DNA from: Molanna angustata
Lineage: Eukaryota > Arthropoda > Insecta > Trichoptera > Molannidae
Reading direction: 5' to 3'
NCBI GenBank assembly: GCA_963576475.1
Contig: OY754980.1
Span: 6,605,018-6,669,017, forward strand
DNA length: 64,000 nt
Shown here: positions 47,226 through 57,224 of the stretch, piece by piece
Layout of the letters: every line of letters starts with the position of its first letter
Position numbering within the stretch: position 1 is the first letter of the stretch
Notes under the pieces: model-generated
Seen by the model: the letters and a program-made list of their open reading frames with translations, nothing else
Told to the model about the DNA's origin: nothing
Databases searched by the model: none
Translations under genes and position numbers: made by a program

Positions 47226-47496
47226 AAATAAGTACCTGCCTACATATTGTTCCCCTTCAATAATTTCTTGATAAGGGTAGGAACAGACTTAATAATCATA
47301 GTTCAGTACAATAATGTAGAGGTGAGTACATTAGGTAAGCATTTATAATATTTAATCAGCTTACATCAAAACTACATACTTCTCACAACTCAGACGATGT
47401 ATGTATTAGGTACCTACCTACATTTATATGTAAATAATAAGTACCTTATACTTAATATGTAATCACTCATGATTTATTTAATATAAAGACAAAACA

Positions 47497-47910
47497 AGTG
47501 GGTTGTAGCCAACACTAAACCTTCCACACCATAGTAAGTGTTCATTTTTTTCTTCTTGAAAGGTTGACAGAACATTTATATTAGATTCTTAAACAAATAT
47601 AAGATTCCCAGAGGACAAAAGTTTTCACAATACACCAAACACACAAAAACATTGTCACTGCCTACCCCTTGAGGAAGATATAAGTGGAGAGTAAAAAATA
47701 AACTTATCTATAGAGACACATACAAAATCAATATGATGTTGATCACTCAATTTTCCCATACAGAAGCCTTTTTTTTCCGTTATATACATTTTTCATACAA
47801 ATATGAAATTTATTTCACATCGATATGGCAGACCATACATTTTTTCTTTAAATTTTGACAATCCTTGAATGCATTTTTGATGACTATATTTTTATTGTAT
47901 CAAAACTGTA
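47497..47910 (+). repeat. Dispersed repeat family 4, copy 2 of 3
   Basis: AAGTGGGTTGTAGCCAACAC, TTCACAATACACCAAACACAC and GATGTTGATCACTCAATTTTCCC match copies 1 and 3. A central part (ACTCATAGTATGCAC... in copy 1) is deleted here. Confidence 0.7.
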
Positions 47911-47914
47911 TAAA

Positions 47915-48305
47915 AAAAACTCAAAAAATCCCGGACGGATGGTAGCCCTAGGTTTAACTCAAATATATTATTGATGTGCCGATAATTTAATCAAAACATT
48001 TGAAATGTTTTACCGATTAAAATATTATTATCTTTAAGTTGGTACATGGTAGATCTGCTTATATTAAGCTTTTACCCTCGAACTGAAGATATCGGAAAAA
48101 TTTTATAGAATAAATATATTATATTTTTGAATAAATTTCAATTTATAATACTCTAATTTAAATAAAACAAAATAAACATGTTTTTGTTATTTTTGCAAAA
48201 TTTAAGGTTCGAGAAATTATGTGGGAATAAGCCGTTGGCTGAGGGCTTGGTATTCTATATTAGATAAATTGAAATCTAACCTCAACTTATATTATGTAAT
48301 TTAAA
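47915..48305. other. No supported feature
   Basis: AT-rich sequence. A CCCGGACGGATGGTAGCCC word at 47930 may be the edge of another repeat. Confidence 0.4.
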
Positions 48306-48307
48306 AT

Positions 48308-48453
48308 AATGTGTCCTTGTAAAAAGTGCATATACATCCTCACACATTCCCTAAACTATGCATATAGGTGAACGAAATCGGCCGTGGCAGGATTTGAACC
48401 CGCGACCACTGAATTACCAACCCAGCGCGCTAATAGCTCTGCCACCACCCATC
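48308..48453 (-). repeat. tRNA-derived SINE, family 1, best-preserved copy
   Basis: On the minus strand, TGGTGGCAGAGCTATTAGCG (A-box region), loop TTGGTAA, B box GGGTTCAAATCC, GCCACGGCCGATTTCGTTCACC, then ATGCATAGTTTAGGGAATGTG and a TGTATATGCAC...ACAAGGACAC tail. The T-stem still pairs with one wobble. It defines the family consensus most clearly in this window. Confidence 0.8.
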
Positions 48454-48659
48454 TCATTATACTGTTAATATTAAAAAAGTTTAAATTCTCTTATTTTTTA
48501 TTTTTAATTATTTCCATAGTACCTACATCAAATTAATACAATATTACTAAACTTAAATATTACAATGGAACATACGAACTCACTAGGCGAAGTCTGTTCT
48601 GAGGTTAGGTTATACTAAAATGTATTTGTTTTATTTTCATTTCTTCAAAACATTTTGTG

Positions 48660-49090
48660 CACATGTGCACAATGGTGGGCTTATTGCCAAATGGCAATAT
48701 CATCCAACCAACCATATTCATTTGGTAAAGCAAATTGTCTTTATGACACGTACCATTTTATGTGAATAAAATATATACTGAAAAATATAAAACAAAAACA
48801 ATAATAAAACGGAGGGGAAAGGTGAGGGGGGGGGACAAGGATATGATAAGAAGACTAATTTAAGTGTTATGTGAAAGGAAATGATTCCTCAGATTTCTTT
48901 TAAAAGCGGGAAGTGTTAATGAAACTCGAAGTTGCGATGGGATATGATTCCAAAGACGAGCTGCTTGTACGGAGAAAGATGTGGTGAAAAAGGAAGTATT
49001 GTGTACTGGGATACTGAGCGTACTTGCAGTATTTGAACGAAAAGGCAACCCGTGTTTAGAGAGGAAGTGAAATTGATTTCGTAGCAATTT
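48660..49090 (-). pseudogene. CR1/L2-like LINE 3' end
   Basis: The minus-strand frame (49087-48860) reads NQFHFLSKHGLPFRSNTAST, LSIPVHNTSFFTTSFSVQAA and RLWNHIPSQLR. It matches the LNPQYLKSKFTYLSNHGLPLRS-type region of the LINE at 55.5-56.0 kb. The 3' tail TTGGATGATATTGCCATTTGG followed by CAATAAGCCC at 48665-48715 is the same as that at 56.15 kb. Upstream domains are missing. Confidence 0.8.
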
Positions 49091-49094
49091 CTAA

Positions 49095-50160
49095 CAATAA
49101 TTACCGAAAACATTTTTGCTACAAGGATTCTCAAGAAACTTTATGAAAAAAGTATACAAATATATAAAGTATAAAATAACAAACTCATTAAAAACAAGAG
49201 TATTTCTAAGGGTGAGGGGAGAAAGGTGTTTGCATGTGTATGATATAAATGAACAAATTACTATATTTACATGCAACATAAAAATAATCAAAGAGTTTAA
49301 GTAAAATCACTGTCAAACTTACTAAAAAAATATAAATAAAAAAAGTATCTAACAAATTATGTACCTACCTATGTTTATGATAGGTACAAAGAAGATAAAT
49401 ATATGTAGATAAGATAGGTACTTGGTATTTGGCATAAATGTATTATTAAAGGTATTTGCGATGAAATTTATATTATTGAGTGTCTAAATCTACGCCATAG
49501 TTAATTCAGGTTTACTTCAAAGCTCCTCATATCTATCGGCGGGCGTAGGTACTAGATATAAACTATTCAGGGCCCCCAACCCACGTCCAAGACCCTTTTC
49601 TGAAAGGATCCCACGAGGTAGATGTCCCACCCCACCTTTACAGAACTAGGACTAGAGTCCAGGAGGCAGCCAACCTCCCAACTCCACCTCTCTTGAACTT
49701 TCGTCTTACTAGACCTCAAACTGATGCCGCGTCCACACATAATGTACATCGTTTCTTTATTATAAGAAATACGTTTTCACGTTTTTTTTTGTTCATAAAC
49801 AATGATTGCCTCCCGTTTTCATCTATACGGGAGTTGTTCCAGCAAATATGAAAGACAACATAGCAAATATTTATGATTAACATCCTCAATATTAAGTTAA
49901 TATTGTGGGGAATCACAGCGATAGATTTGAGAACGATTTTCTCAAAAATTTGAACCTAAATATTTTTTTTGTTATATGTAATTTTCAAACAATATGTAAG
50001 TTGTCTAACCTTAACTACAATAAATTTTTTTGTCAATGATTAACGTAATGTATTTAAAAATATGCTATTGACTTGAGCCGTTTATAATAATTATTACCTT
50101 TTACAGAATTAAAATATTTGCATGCAACCCATGTTTCTTTTGGCTCTAAAATGTAAAAAT
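49095..50160. other. No firm gene; GC-rich patch 49560-49750
   Basis: A GC-rich stretch contains CCCCCAACCCACGTCC and CCACCCCACCTTTACAG and ends in GCCGCGTCCACACAT (49736-49750), whose exact complement lies at 51340-51354. No domain is recognisable in any frame. An AATAAA on the minus strand at 49754-49759 lies 0.4 kb beyond the stop of the candidate exon at 50165-50472. Confidence 0.4.
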
Positions 50161-50164
50161 ATTT

Positions 50165-50472
50165 TCAAGTACTGGGCAAATCAAAGTTTGTCAGGTCTTC
50201 AGACCAGATGGGTTTTCTGAACCGCAGGCGCTGTCTTGGAGACTGGAAGACATCCTGAAAAGAGGGATTCTCCGGAGTGAGACTGGAGCAAATAACCAGA
50301 TTGTCTATCACCTGGTAGAAGAGTGCCTGATAAGGAGATATCCGGGAGGGTGGGTGGATATCCATGATACAACCCCGTAAGCCGTACAGTGGCAGACTGG
50401 ATGGGAACCAGGGCTTTAAATAATCGAGAAGATGACGCAGCCGAAGGTGGAGAAAAACATATGCCAATGCTA
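50165..50472 (-). CDS. Unidentified candidate terminal exon
   Basis: A 100-codon minus-strand frame ends with a stop at 50167-50165 and is GC-richer than its flanks. Just upstream the minus strand reads TTTCTTTACTTTTTTTGTAG, a strong splice acceptor ending at 50473. That makes 50472-50165 a natural terminal exon starting with CA before a TTG GCA TAT frame. The protein is balanced in composition (HPPSRISPYQALFYQVIDN, SFQDVFQSPRQRLRFRKPIW) and unlike the LINE tails nearby. I do not recognise the family, and no upstream exon or start codon could be assigned. It could also be part of an element bounded by the 15-bp inverted words at 49736 and 51340. Confidence 0.42.
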
Positions 50473-50479
50473 CAAAAAA

Positions 50480-51615
50480 AGTAAAGAAACTAAAGCAAAA
50501 TTATTTTTTCGAAACAGGTTATTAATTTTGAAATTCTTGTATATATACCATTATGTTCTTGATATTTTCTACAAAGTTGAAAGTACCTGCTGATTCTTAA
50601 TCGTCATCGTTAATTTGACCTTCTACCAAGGAATAGCGGTAAGTAGTAGAGCTTTGTGTGGGTGTCGTTGTTTCGATCCCTAGGAAAAAAGTATATTAAA
50701 TTTTTTTTTTTGGTTCATATCTTTCTTCTCTGCGTTAAAAACACCGAATTGTTCCAAAATAAAACACTGATTAACCTTCACTTTCTCAACACTTGCATTT
50801 AGTATTCTTACAGTAAGTTTAAAGAATGTACAGTAAAATTATTTAATAATTTTTGATTTTAGGTACATGCAATTAAATGTATTGTGTAATAGATTATATT
50901 ATAATTTAGCTGACCACACATTAAGGTGAACAGCTTGAATCAACAAAAGACAAAAAATAATTGGTGTTGATATATTTTTGTAATATAAAAAGACTGGCGT
51001 TCGTTTCTCTCTGCCTACCCCAAATACGAAAACGCATGATTGTATGTACGATGTACGTATGTGTTTATTTAATATTACCTTATTTAATATTTCAACTTAT
51101 TAATATAATATTGTATTTTATTGTATTGGCACATATACAATGTGTGTTTTTTACTCTTTCCAAGCATTGTACTCAGTCAAATTATTTAAAGCTAAATGTT
51201 AAATTGATTGGAAATTATAACATTTCACAATACATTGGAATAAAGCTCAAAAATACATTTTTAAATATGCAATTCAAGTGGACGTTATAAATGACAGCAT
51301 CTTAGCTCCGCCCCTTGAATCCGCGTAATATTTCGCGGAATGTGTGGACGCGGCGTAACACACTGGCGTAGGCAAATTCTAACTTTCCTTATAATTTCCC
51401 CTGTTGTTCATATATTTCATACGCATACAAAATAATAATATATTAATACAAGAGGAAAACCCCTCGTAGATTAGGTAGGTACATATTATAATACATACCT
51501 TATATTATTTGAATAGTTACTTATATACTTACATAGGTACTTAGGTTAAATAGGTAGGTACTTTTATGTTTATTTATGTAACACTAAGTAAATAAGTACC
51601 TACCCATATTTTTTT
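50480..51615. other. No supported gene
   Basis: AT-rich, presumably intron if the exon at 50165-50472 is real. A GC-richer patch at 51300-51356 (CCGCGTAATATTTCGCGG palindrome, then ATGTGTGGACGCGGC) could be a transposon end. Confidence 0.4.
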
Positions 51616-51617
51616 CA

Positions 51618-51783
51618 GAATGAATATGTCCTAGTAAGAAGTACCTACCTACATATACATCCTCGTACATTCCCTAAATTAAGATAAACACTTTTGGTGA
51701 ACGAGATCAATCGTGGCAGGATTCGAACTCGGGACCACCGGATCACAAACCCAGAGCGCTAAACGCTCTGCCTCCATTCATCT
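51618..51783 (-). repeat. tRNA-derived SINE, family 1
   Basis: The minus strand has an A-box-like GGCAGAGCGTTTAGCGC, B box GAGTTCGAATCC, GATCTCGTTCACC and the family tail (TAGGGAATGTACGAGGATGT). Diverged relative to 48308-48453, with GTAGGTAGGTAC inserted in the tail. Confidence 0.75.
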
Positions 51784-51784
51784 A

Positions 51785-52520
51785 ATCTATGTTGGATTTG
51801 GATACCTATGTTGAATATAGATATTACGGGTAGTTACCTATTTATAGATATTATTTTTTTTATTTATTTCCATAATATATCAAATTAATACAACAAAACA
51901 TAACTGAAACATTACAATGGAACATATAGGTACACCTCACTAGGCGAAGCCCATACTAACAATAATTAGGCAATACATTTTTGTTACCTACATAAATTAT
52001 TGTATGTAGGTATGTATTAAATTCTTAATAAACAAGTTAATAAAAGTATAAAAGTATAGAAAAGTACAGATAAAAGGTTAAACTCATAAAAAACTAAGTG
52101 TATTTTTAAGAAATTATCTACTTCTATATTGTAATTATTTTTCAAAATATTTTAACACAGATGATTTGATTCATTTGTCTGTACCTATATGTAATAGTGT
52201 TTGCCAAAATCTATTGATTTTTCTTTTTTAAAATAAAGTTGACTGACTGGAGGAGAACAAAGACTTGAATGTTTTCTGGGGCTTGTAGTAAGCGATAAAA
52301 ATGTTCATGTATTGCTTGATAAAAAATATCAAATCTATTACAAAATGATTTTTAAAAAATATATTTTTTTGTGTTCGTTATATTTTGCTGTCTCTCGTTT
52401 TTTTTTAATTTACACAAACATGGTTAAAGGCATCTTAAATGTTCCCTAACCCTTATTTCAAAATTTCTAATTGTTTTTCCTACATAGAATTTATCATAAC
52501 CTTTACAATTTAACTGATAT
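51785..52520. other. No supported gene
   Basis: AT-rich DNA. The words ACATTACAATGGAACATA and CTCACTAGGCGAAG at 51910-51955 also occur at 48558-48595, right after another family-1 SINE, so the shared sequence extends about 150 bp beyond the tRNA-like heads. Confidence 0.5.
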
Positions 52521-52524
52521 CCTC

Positions 52525-52745
52525 CCCTGCTTCATGTCAATTCTGTCGATACCCAGACCAAACTTCGGAACATTTCCTGTGGGATTGTTGCCACCTAATG
52601 GTGTCCTCTTATAGGTCGGAGAGCTCCTCGTTGCTGTCCCCTGGCCTCTTCAAGGTTCCATTGGTCATGCGGATTTTGTGATTTCGAAGAACAATTTTAA
52701 TACCTTCAAGATGTGTTATCATAGTTATGGTACCTAACTAACATT
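52525..52745 (+). pseudogene. LINE CCHC-type C-terminal fragment
   Basis: The frame reads CQFCRYPDQTSEHFLWDC and CHLMVSS before degenerating. C-x2-C...TSEHFLWDCP is the zinc-binding C-terminal motif of I/R1/Jockey-class LINE polymerases. Downstream sequence is AT-rich without further motifs. Confidence 0.7.
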
Positions 52746-52749
52746 GGTT

Positions 52750-53585
52750 GATTCTCATTTAGTTTTTTTTTAAAGAGATCTTAGTCACACCTATAATGCT
52801 CTGCATTTGAAAATATTTGAAGTCGATGACAGTCCACGAGTGTGAATCTTCTTTCCCATTCGTCGATTGTTCTTTTTGCACTATGGTGCCGAAATTGCTT
52901 ATCTAGAGGGCTCCATGAGCTACTTTTCGTGCTATGCATTTTTTGTCGCTCATTTAGCTTTCTGTGAAGGGGCCGTTTACAGTCCCCATATGCAGAGCAG
53001 GTAGCGGAGGGAGTACCGATATACTCCAGACTTCTTCATGGTTAAATCTTTATCCTCGTTATTTACTTTGAATTTCTTTAACTTATTGTTTGTATAAAAT
53101 GCAGGTTTTATGGTATTAGATATGGTTTTAATTATTTAATTGTAAATATAATTGTTTATGAACAAAATTTTTCGCCATTGCTGATCTTTTAAATATTTCT
53201 CTTTCGGGTAAATATATCTTTAAACTTTACCAATCTATTAAATACTGAATGAAATGCAGAAAGTTTCTGAGAGTATGGATGGTTAAAAGAACTATGAATT
53301 ATGTACCTATCTGTGTAACTAAATTCATAATACCTGCCTACAATCCAAATATTTTACATTTTATAGATTTCAACTCAGATTAGCTTCAGATTTATGTACT
53401 TTTTTCAAAAAGTCACTTAGAATTTTGATTTTATTAAGAAAATATGTTTGTTCCGCCACTGGGTGTCCTAGCGGTATACACGTTTATTAGTGTACACTAT
53501 AATGTTTCGACAAACTAGCAATACAGTTCTAAAACTTATTCCATAAATTACCATAGTGTATACAAGGTAGAATATTCGCTGGTAG
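52750..53585. other. No supported gene
   Basis: AT-rich DNA with only short frames and no repeat partner recognised. Confidence 0.5.
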
Positions 53586-53589
53586 AATT

Positions 53590-53860
53590 TACAATGCGCA
53601 CACCCCCCCCCCCCGTCCTCCCTCCTTTCTTCCTTCCCCTACAGTTCCAGAAAGTGGGCGGGATGAAGGGTGGAGGGTCTTACGACCCACGATTACCCCC
53701 ATCCCTCCCCTTCCGTCGGAGGGAAGATTCACACAGGCAACACAATTCACCAACACCGACCCGAGGTTGCCATTCCAAGAAAGGAACTCTACCCCCGCAA
53801 TCATGCCGTGTTACTATCCGACAAGATTTCACGTAAACAATACCAACATTAATGCAGATT
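53590..53860. other. GC-rich block of unknown origin
   Basis: A C-run at 53600-53613 is followed by pyrimidine-rich DNA ending CTTCCCCTACAG and then about 190 bp of GC-rich sequence. All frames carry proline/serine/glycine-rich peptides, and a plus frame contains HQHRPEVAIPRKELYPRNHA. No family can be named. It may be a transposon fragment or an exon behind the CTACAG acceptor-like site. Confidence 0.35.
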
Positions 53861-53964
53861 CACATTTTTTTAATTAATTCAATTTTCTGACTTATTAATT
53901 TATTTTGTATATTTTAAACATCATATTAATAGAAAAACGAGTAATCATAATTAAACTTCATAGA

Positions 53965-54485
53965 AAAACGAGTGGGTTGTGGCCAACACTAAACTCTCCA
54001 ATACATAGTATGTGTTCATTTTTTCTTCTTGAAAGGTTGACAATCTCTAGATGTATTTTAATGAAGTTGGTACATTTCTATTAGATTCTTAAACAGATAT
54101 AAGATTCCCAGAGGAAAAAAGTTTTCACAATACACCATACACACAAAAACATTGTCACGAAACTCACAGTATGCACTTTCTACATGATACCTGTTGAGAA
54201 ATTTATGTTAAAAAAAATACATTACCTACTAGCAAGATGAGCATGTATGACACAGTTTATCAATGTTGATGAGGCTATTTATATGTGTCAAGATAGAAGA
54301 ATGCGGAAGATAGAATTGGAGAATAAAAAATACACTTGTCTATAGAGACACATACAACATCCATATGAAGTTGATCACTCAATTTTCCCATACAGAAGCT
54401 ATTTTACTTCTGTCATATACATTTTTCATACAAATATGAAACTTATTTCACATTGATATAGATAGCAGACCATATTTTTTTTCTT
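53965..54485 (+). repeat. Dispersed repeat family 4, copy 3 of 3
   Basis: GAGTGGGTTGTGGCCAACAC, TTCACAATACACCATACACAC, AACTCACAGTATGCACTTTCTACATGATACC and GTTGATCACTCAATTTTCCC match copy 1 closely. The distal end is replaced by AT-rich sequence near 54470. Confidence 0.7.
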
Positions 54486-54504
54486 TTAATTTAATTTATG
54501 TATT

Positions 54505-54572
54505 TACTAGTATAGTTGACTGGTAGAAATTGCCTACGGGCAATAAGTCCCCCAAAATATGTGATTTTTTTG
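54505..54572 (+). repeat. CR1-like LINE 3' tail remnant
   Basis: TTGACTGGTAGAAATTGCCTACGGGCAATAAGTCCCCC is a diverged copy of the 3' tail at 56.15 kb without coding sequence. Confidence 0.55.
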
Positions 54573-54639
54573 CGTAGTAAAAGAATTTTATTAATATTAT
54601 TATTGTAAAAAAATATTTTTCTTTTTATACTTCACCACG

Positions 54640-54800
54640 AATTCATAATTTGGGGTAACCAGCGACATGTTTGCGGATGTGCAGTTAATTATAAAATGAA
54701 CCACAACACATGGGTGTATTCCCACACGTATTCCTTAGAATCAAAATGGGTGGGTAATCTCATGGCTGAACTATGTGAAATGTTATTTTGCTTCTAGAAT
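54640..54800 (+). repeat. Dispersed repeat family 3
   Basis: GGGGTAACCAGCGACATGTTTGCGGATG, CACAACACATGGGTGTATTCCC and CATGGCTGAACTATG follow the order of the copies at 8.9, 22.4 and 29.6 kb. Confidence 0.6.
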
Positions 54801-54804
54801 ATTC

Positions 54805-55375
54805 GTAGTTAAATAATTTAAACACCAGACCTGTTCACTATAAAAGATATGTGATTACCTACAACCGAGTAATATCTTATCCTCTATAAGTGCACTGCAG
54901 TATAACAGGCTACTATGCTTACAAAACAATTTAATAACCTCACTTACTTAGGATGCTAACTAATTTAGTATTGTCGCAGTATTATAAGGTACCTACTTTA
55001 CAAAAAGAAGGTAAGCACAGAATACTGCACTATTTTTACAAAGATTACAATTCATGGAATTGTGAAATAATTATGGTTTACTATAGTTTGTTAACCTATT
55101 TTTGTGCAAGGAAACGATTCTATAAAATCTAAGTAGCTACCATAGAATAATAATAAAACTATAGAATACTCATTCCCATACAATACCTCGCTGATAAAGT
55201 GAAGCCGTTTTATTGACCGGCTCGTGTCAATATATGTATGACTCTGATGGTAGAAATTGTTCTTATAGCACTATTCGTTCTGACTGCGTAAATAATTTTG
55301 CATGCAGTTAAAAAATTCCCTATTTAGAGAACGTATCACGTGGACGGCCAAATGATTACTGAATGCTCATAGCAA
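54805..55375. other. No supported feature
   Basis: AT-rich sequence preceding the CR1-like LINE fragment. No LINE 5' part could be recognised. Confidence 0.5.
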
Positions 55376-55376
55376 A

Positions 55377-56250
55377 ATGTTGACCAAATTAGTCAACATA
55401 ATGCAGTCGCGTTTACTGCAGGCTAAAGAGTATTATTATTCTATGGTAGCTACATATTTTCTATACTATCTAGATATATTTGAAAAAATTGAACATAAAC
55501 AGATCTTCACTTTCACTTCACTTCTTCTTCCATTGCTTGATTATGCCGATGTATGCTATTTGGATGCAAATGAAGTGCATCTCAATAAGCTTGAACGTCT
55601 TCAGAATATATGTATCAGATTCATCTTTGGGTTGAAAAAATTTGATCGCATATCACCTTACCGCAATCTTCTTTGTTGGCCCAGGATACGCCAGCGGCAC
55701 AATATACACATTTTGTCACTATTGTACAATATTCTCTCGAACCCAAACCTGCCACAGTACCTCAAAAGCAAATTCACTTATTTATCCAATCATGGACTTC
55801 CACTCCGATCTGCTGAACGTACAACACTATCCATACCTATCCATAATACAGAATTTCTCAGCTCTTCGTTCGAAGTATAATCAGCAAGATTATGGAATAG
55901 CCTTAGTCCGGATATTGCGTCGTCTAACTCACTTAGTATTTTCAAGAAAAAACTAAAGAAGGAATATTTATCCTTGAACACCTGATCCCGATTTCCTCTC
56001 CTGTCCTTACCATATCCTTTTTCTTGCTATGAATTATATTTTTTGTTTAATAGTATTTAAGTGTTATACTTATTTTCTTTGATTTCTTTTACTCTTTTTT
56101 ATTTGCTGTTGTACATACACAATGTTGTCATACTTTGTAATCTGGTTGGTTGGAAGAAATTGCCTAATGGCAATAAGCCCGCCAGTGTACAATTATATTT
56201 GTTTATATTATGTACAAGAAGATGTATAAATAAATAAATAAATAAATAAA
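55377..56250 (+). pseudogene. CR1/L2-like LINE polymerase C-terminus with 3' tail
   Basis: An open frame from about 55377 to 55880 reads LLPLLDYADVCYLDA, LNKLERLQNICIRFIFGL, NLPQYLKSKFTYLSNHGLPL and ERTTLSIPIHNTEF, the region after the catalytic core of CR1/L2-type reverse transcriptases. A single in-frame TAA at 55877-55879 is followed in the same frame by SARLWNSLSPDIASSNSLSI and a basic tail, so the copy is broken by one premature stop and is 5'-truncated. The 3' tail GGTTGGTTGGAAGAAATTGC with AATGGCAATAAGCCCGCC ends in AAATAAATAAATAAAT. Related tails are at 27.9, 48.7 and 54.5 kb. Confidence 0.85.
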
Positions 56251-56349
56251 TAGTTATAAGAAGATAAACAATAAACACCCCAAGTAAATATTTGTATCAA
56301 TCAAGTGATCGCTAAGTTCGAACTCCCAAAGGAGAGAATTCGGCTGGTA

Positions 56350-56667
56350 AAATCATACATACATACATACCATCACGCCATGTCCCTTACGGGGTACGCA
56401 GAGAGAACCGAGCGCCATACTTCTGTATTTTTGCACACATTTCTGGCTTTCTTTACATCCATGCATCCTCTTATATATGCTCGTCGATAGTTCAAACTAT
56501 TTATGTTTCAAAATATCATTCACATGGTCATGCCATCCCTTTCTTGGGCGACCCCTGCTATTCACTCCATTTCTTACACCCATGTACATATATTTATGAT
56601 CAGTCGTTCATCGTTCATTTTTTCAATATGTTCAAACCATCTCAAGGCATTCACTTTCATTTTACAT
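56350..56667 (-). pseudogene. RTE-like LINE, 3' half interrupted by LTR element
   Basis: On the minus strand the sequence encodes NALRWFEHIEKMNDERL and, after a frame change, RGRPRKGWHDHVND, the C-terminus of an RTE-type LINE. It ends in the CATGGCGTGATGGTATG tail. The upstream half continues across the LTR retrotransposon at 63516-63790. The related copy at 37110-37560 shows the uninterrupted arrangement. Confidence 0.75.
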
Positions 56668-56788
56668 TGATGCGCCTGTAATGGGTGACCGGACCCGGCG
56701 CCCTTCCATAGCGAAGCTAAAACGCACCCAGCCTAGCATGCTCACGATACGGTCGCATCCCGGATCGATGTCGACCGTATAACGATAC

Positions 56789-57003
56789 CACGTGACATGC
56801 CTGGACAAGTGAGTCAACCAATCAGCGCGCACCGCACCGGCCAATCAGAGACCGCGTTGTATCGGCGAATCAGAGCGAGCGGTCAGCACTCGCCGTACAA
56901 CCGGCCAATCAGAGCGCGCCACAATCGGCTGGCGGCGTATAAATATGGGTCGACCGCGCTAACCGACATCAGATCGCCACTCTACAAGCTACGAGCAAGA
57001 CCT
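56789..57003 (+). promoter_or_regulatory. LTR RNA polymerase II promoter (CCAAT array, TATA, Inr, DPE)
   Basis: Upstream there is an E-box CACGTG (56789-56794) and four CCAAT-type words: CCAATCAG at 56818, 56841 and 56905, and CGAATCAG at 56866. TATAAATA occupies 56938-56945. An initiator-like TCAGAT at 56969-56974 puts the start at A56971, 33 bp from the TATA T. AGACCT at 56998-57003 matches the downstream promoter element consensus RGWYV(T) exactly at +28 to +33. The same set is repeated in the 3' LTR, offset by 5169. Confidence 0.75.
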
Positions 57004-57224
57004 CCGCCAGACCACTTCAGTCGGGAAGACTCCAGCCGCAACAGTGTTGAACGGACCTGGCCCTGCCTGTCGTGTCGGATCGACGAAGAAGCGACTTCCA
57101 CCCCGACGTGGCCGTCGAGTCTAAACACTTCGATATCTCTCGAGCACTCCGACCTCGCACCAGCCTGGACCTGCGCCCAGCGGCCAGCCCCAGTCACTGC
57201 TTCTGCCACTGCACCGCCTTCCCG

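Noticed and set aside
53594..53836. Proline-rich coding exon after CTACAG
   Set aside because: All frames are similarly open because of composition, and no family motif is visible; kept only as a GC-rich block.
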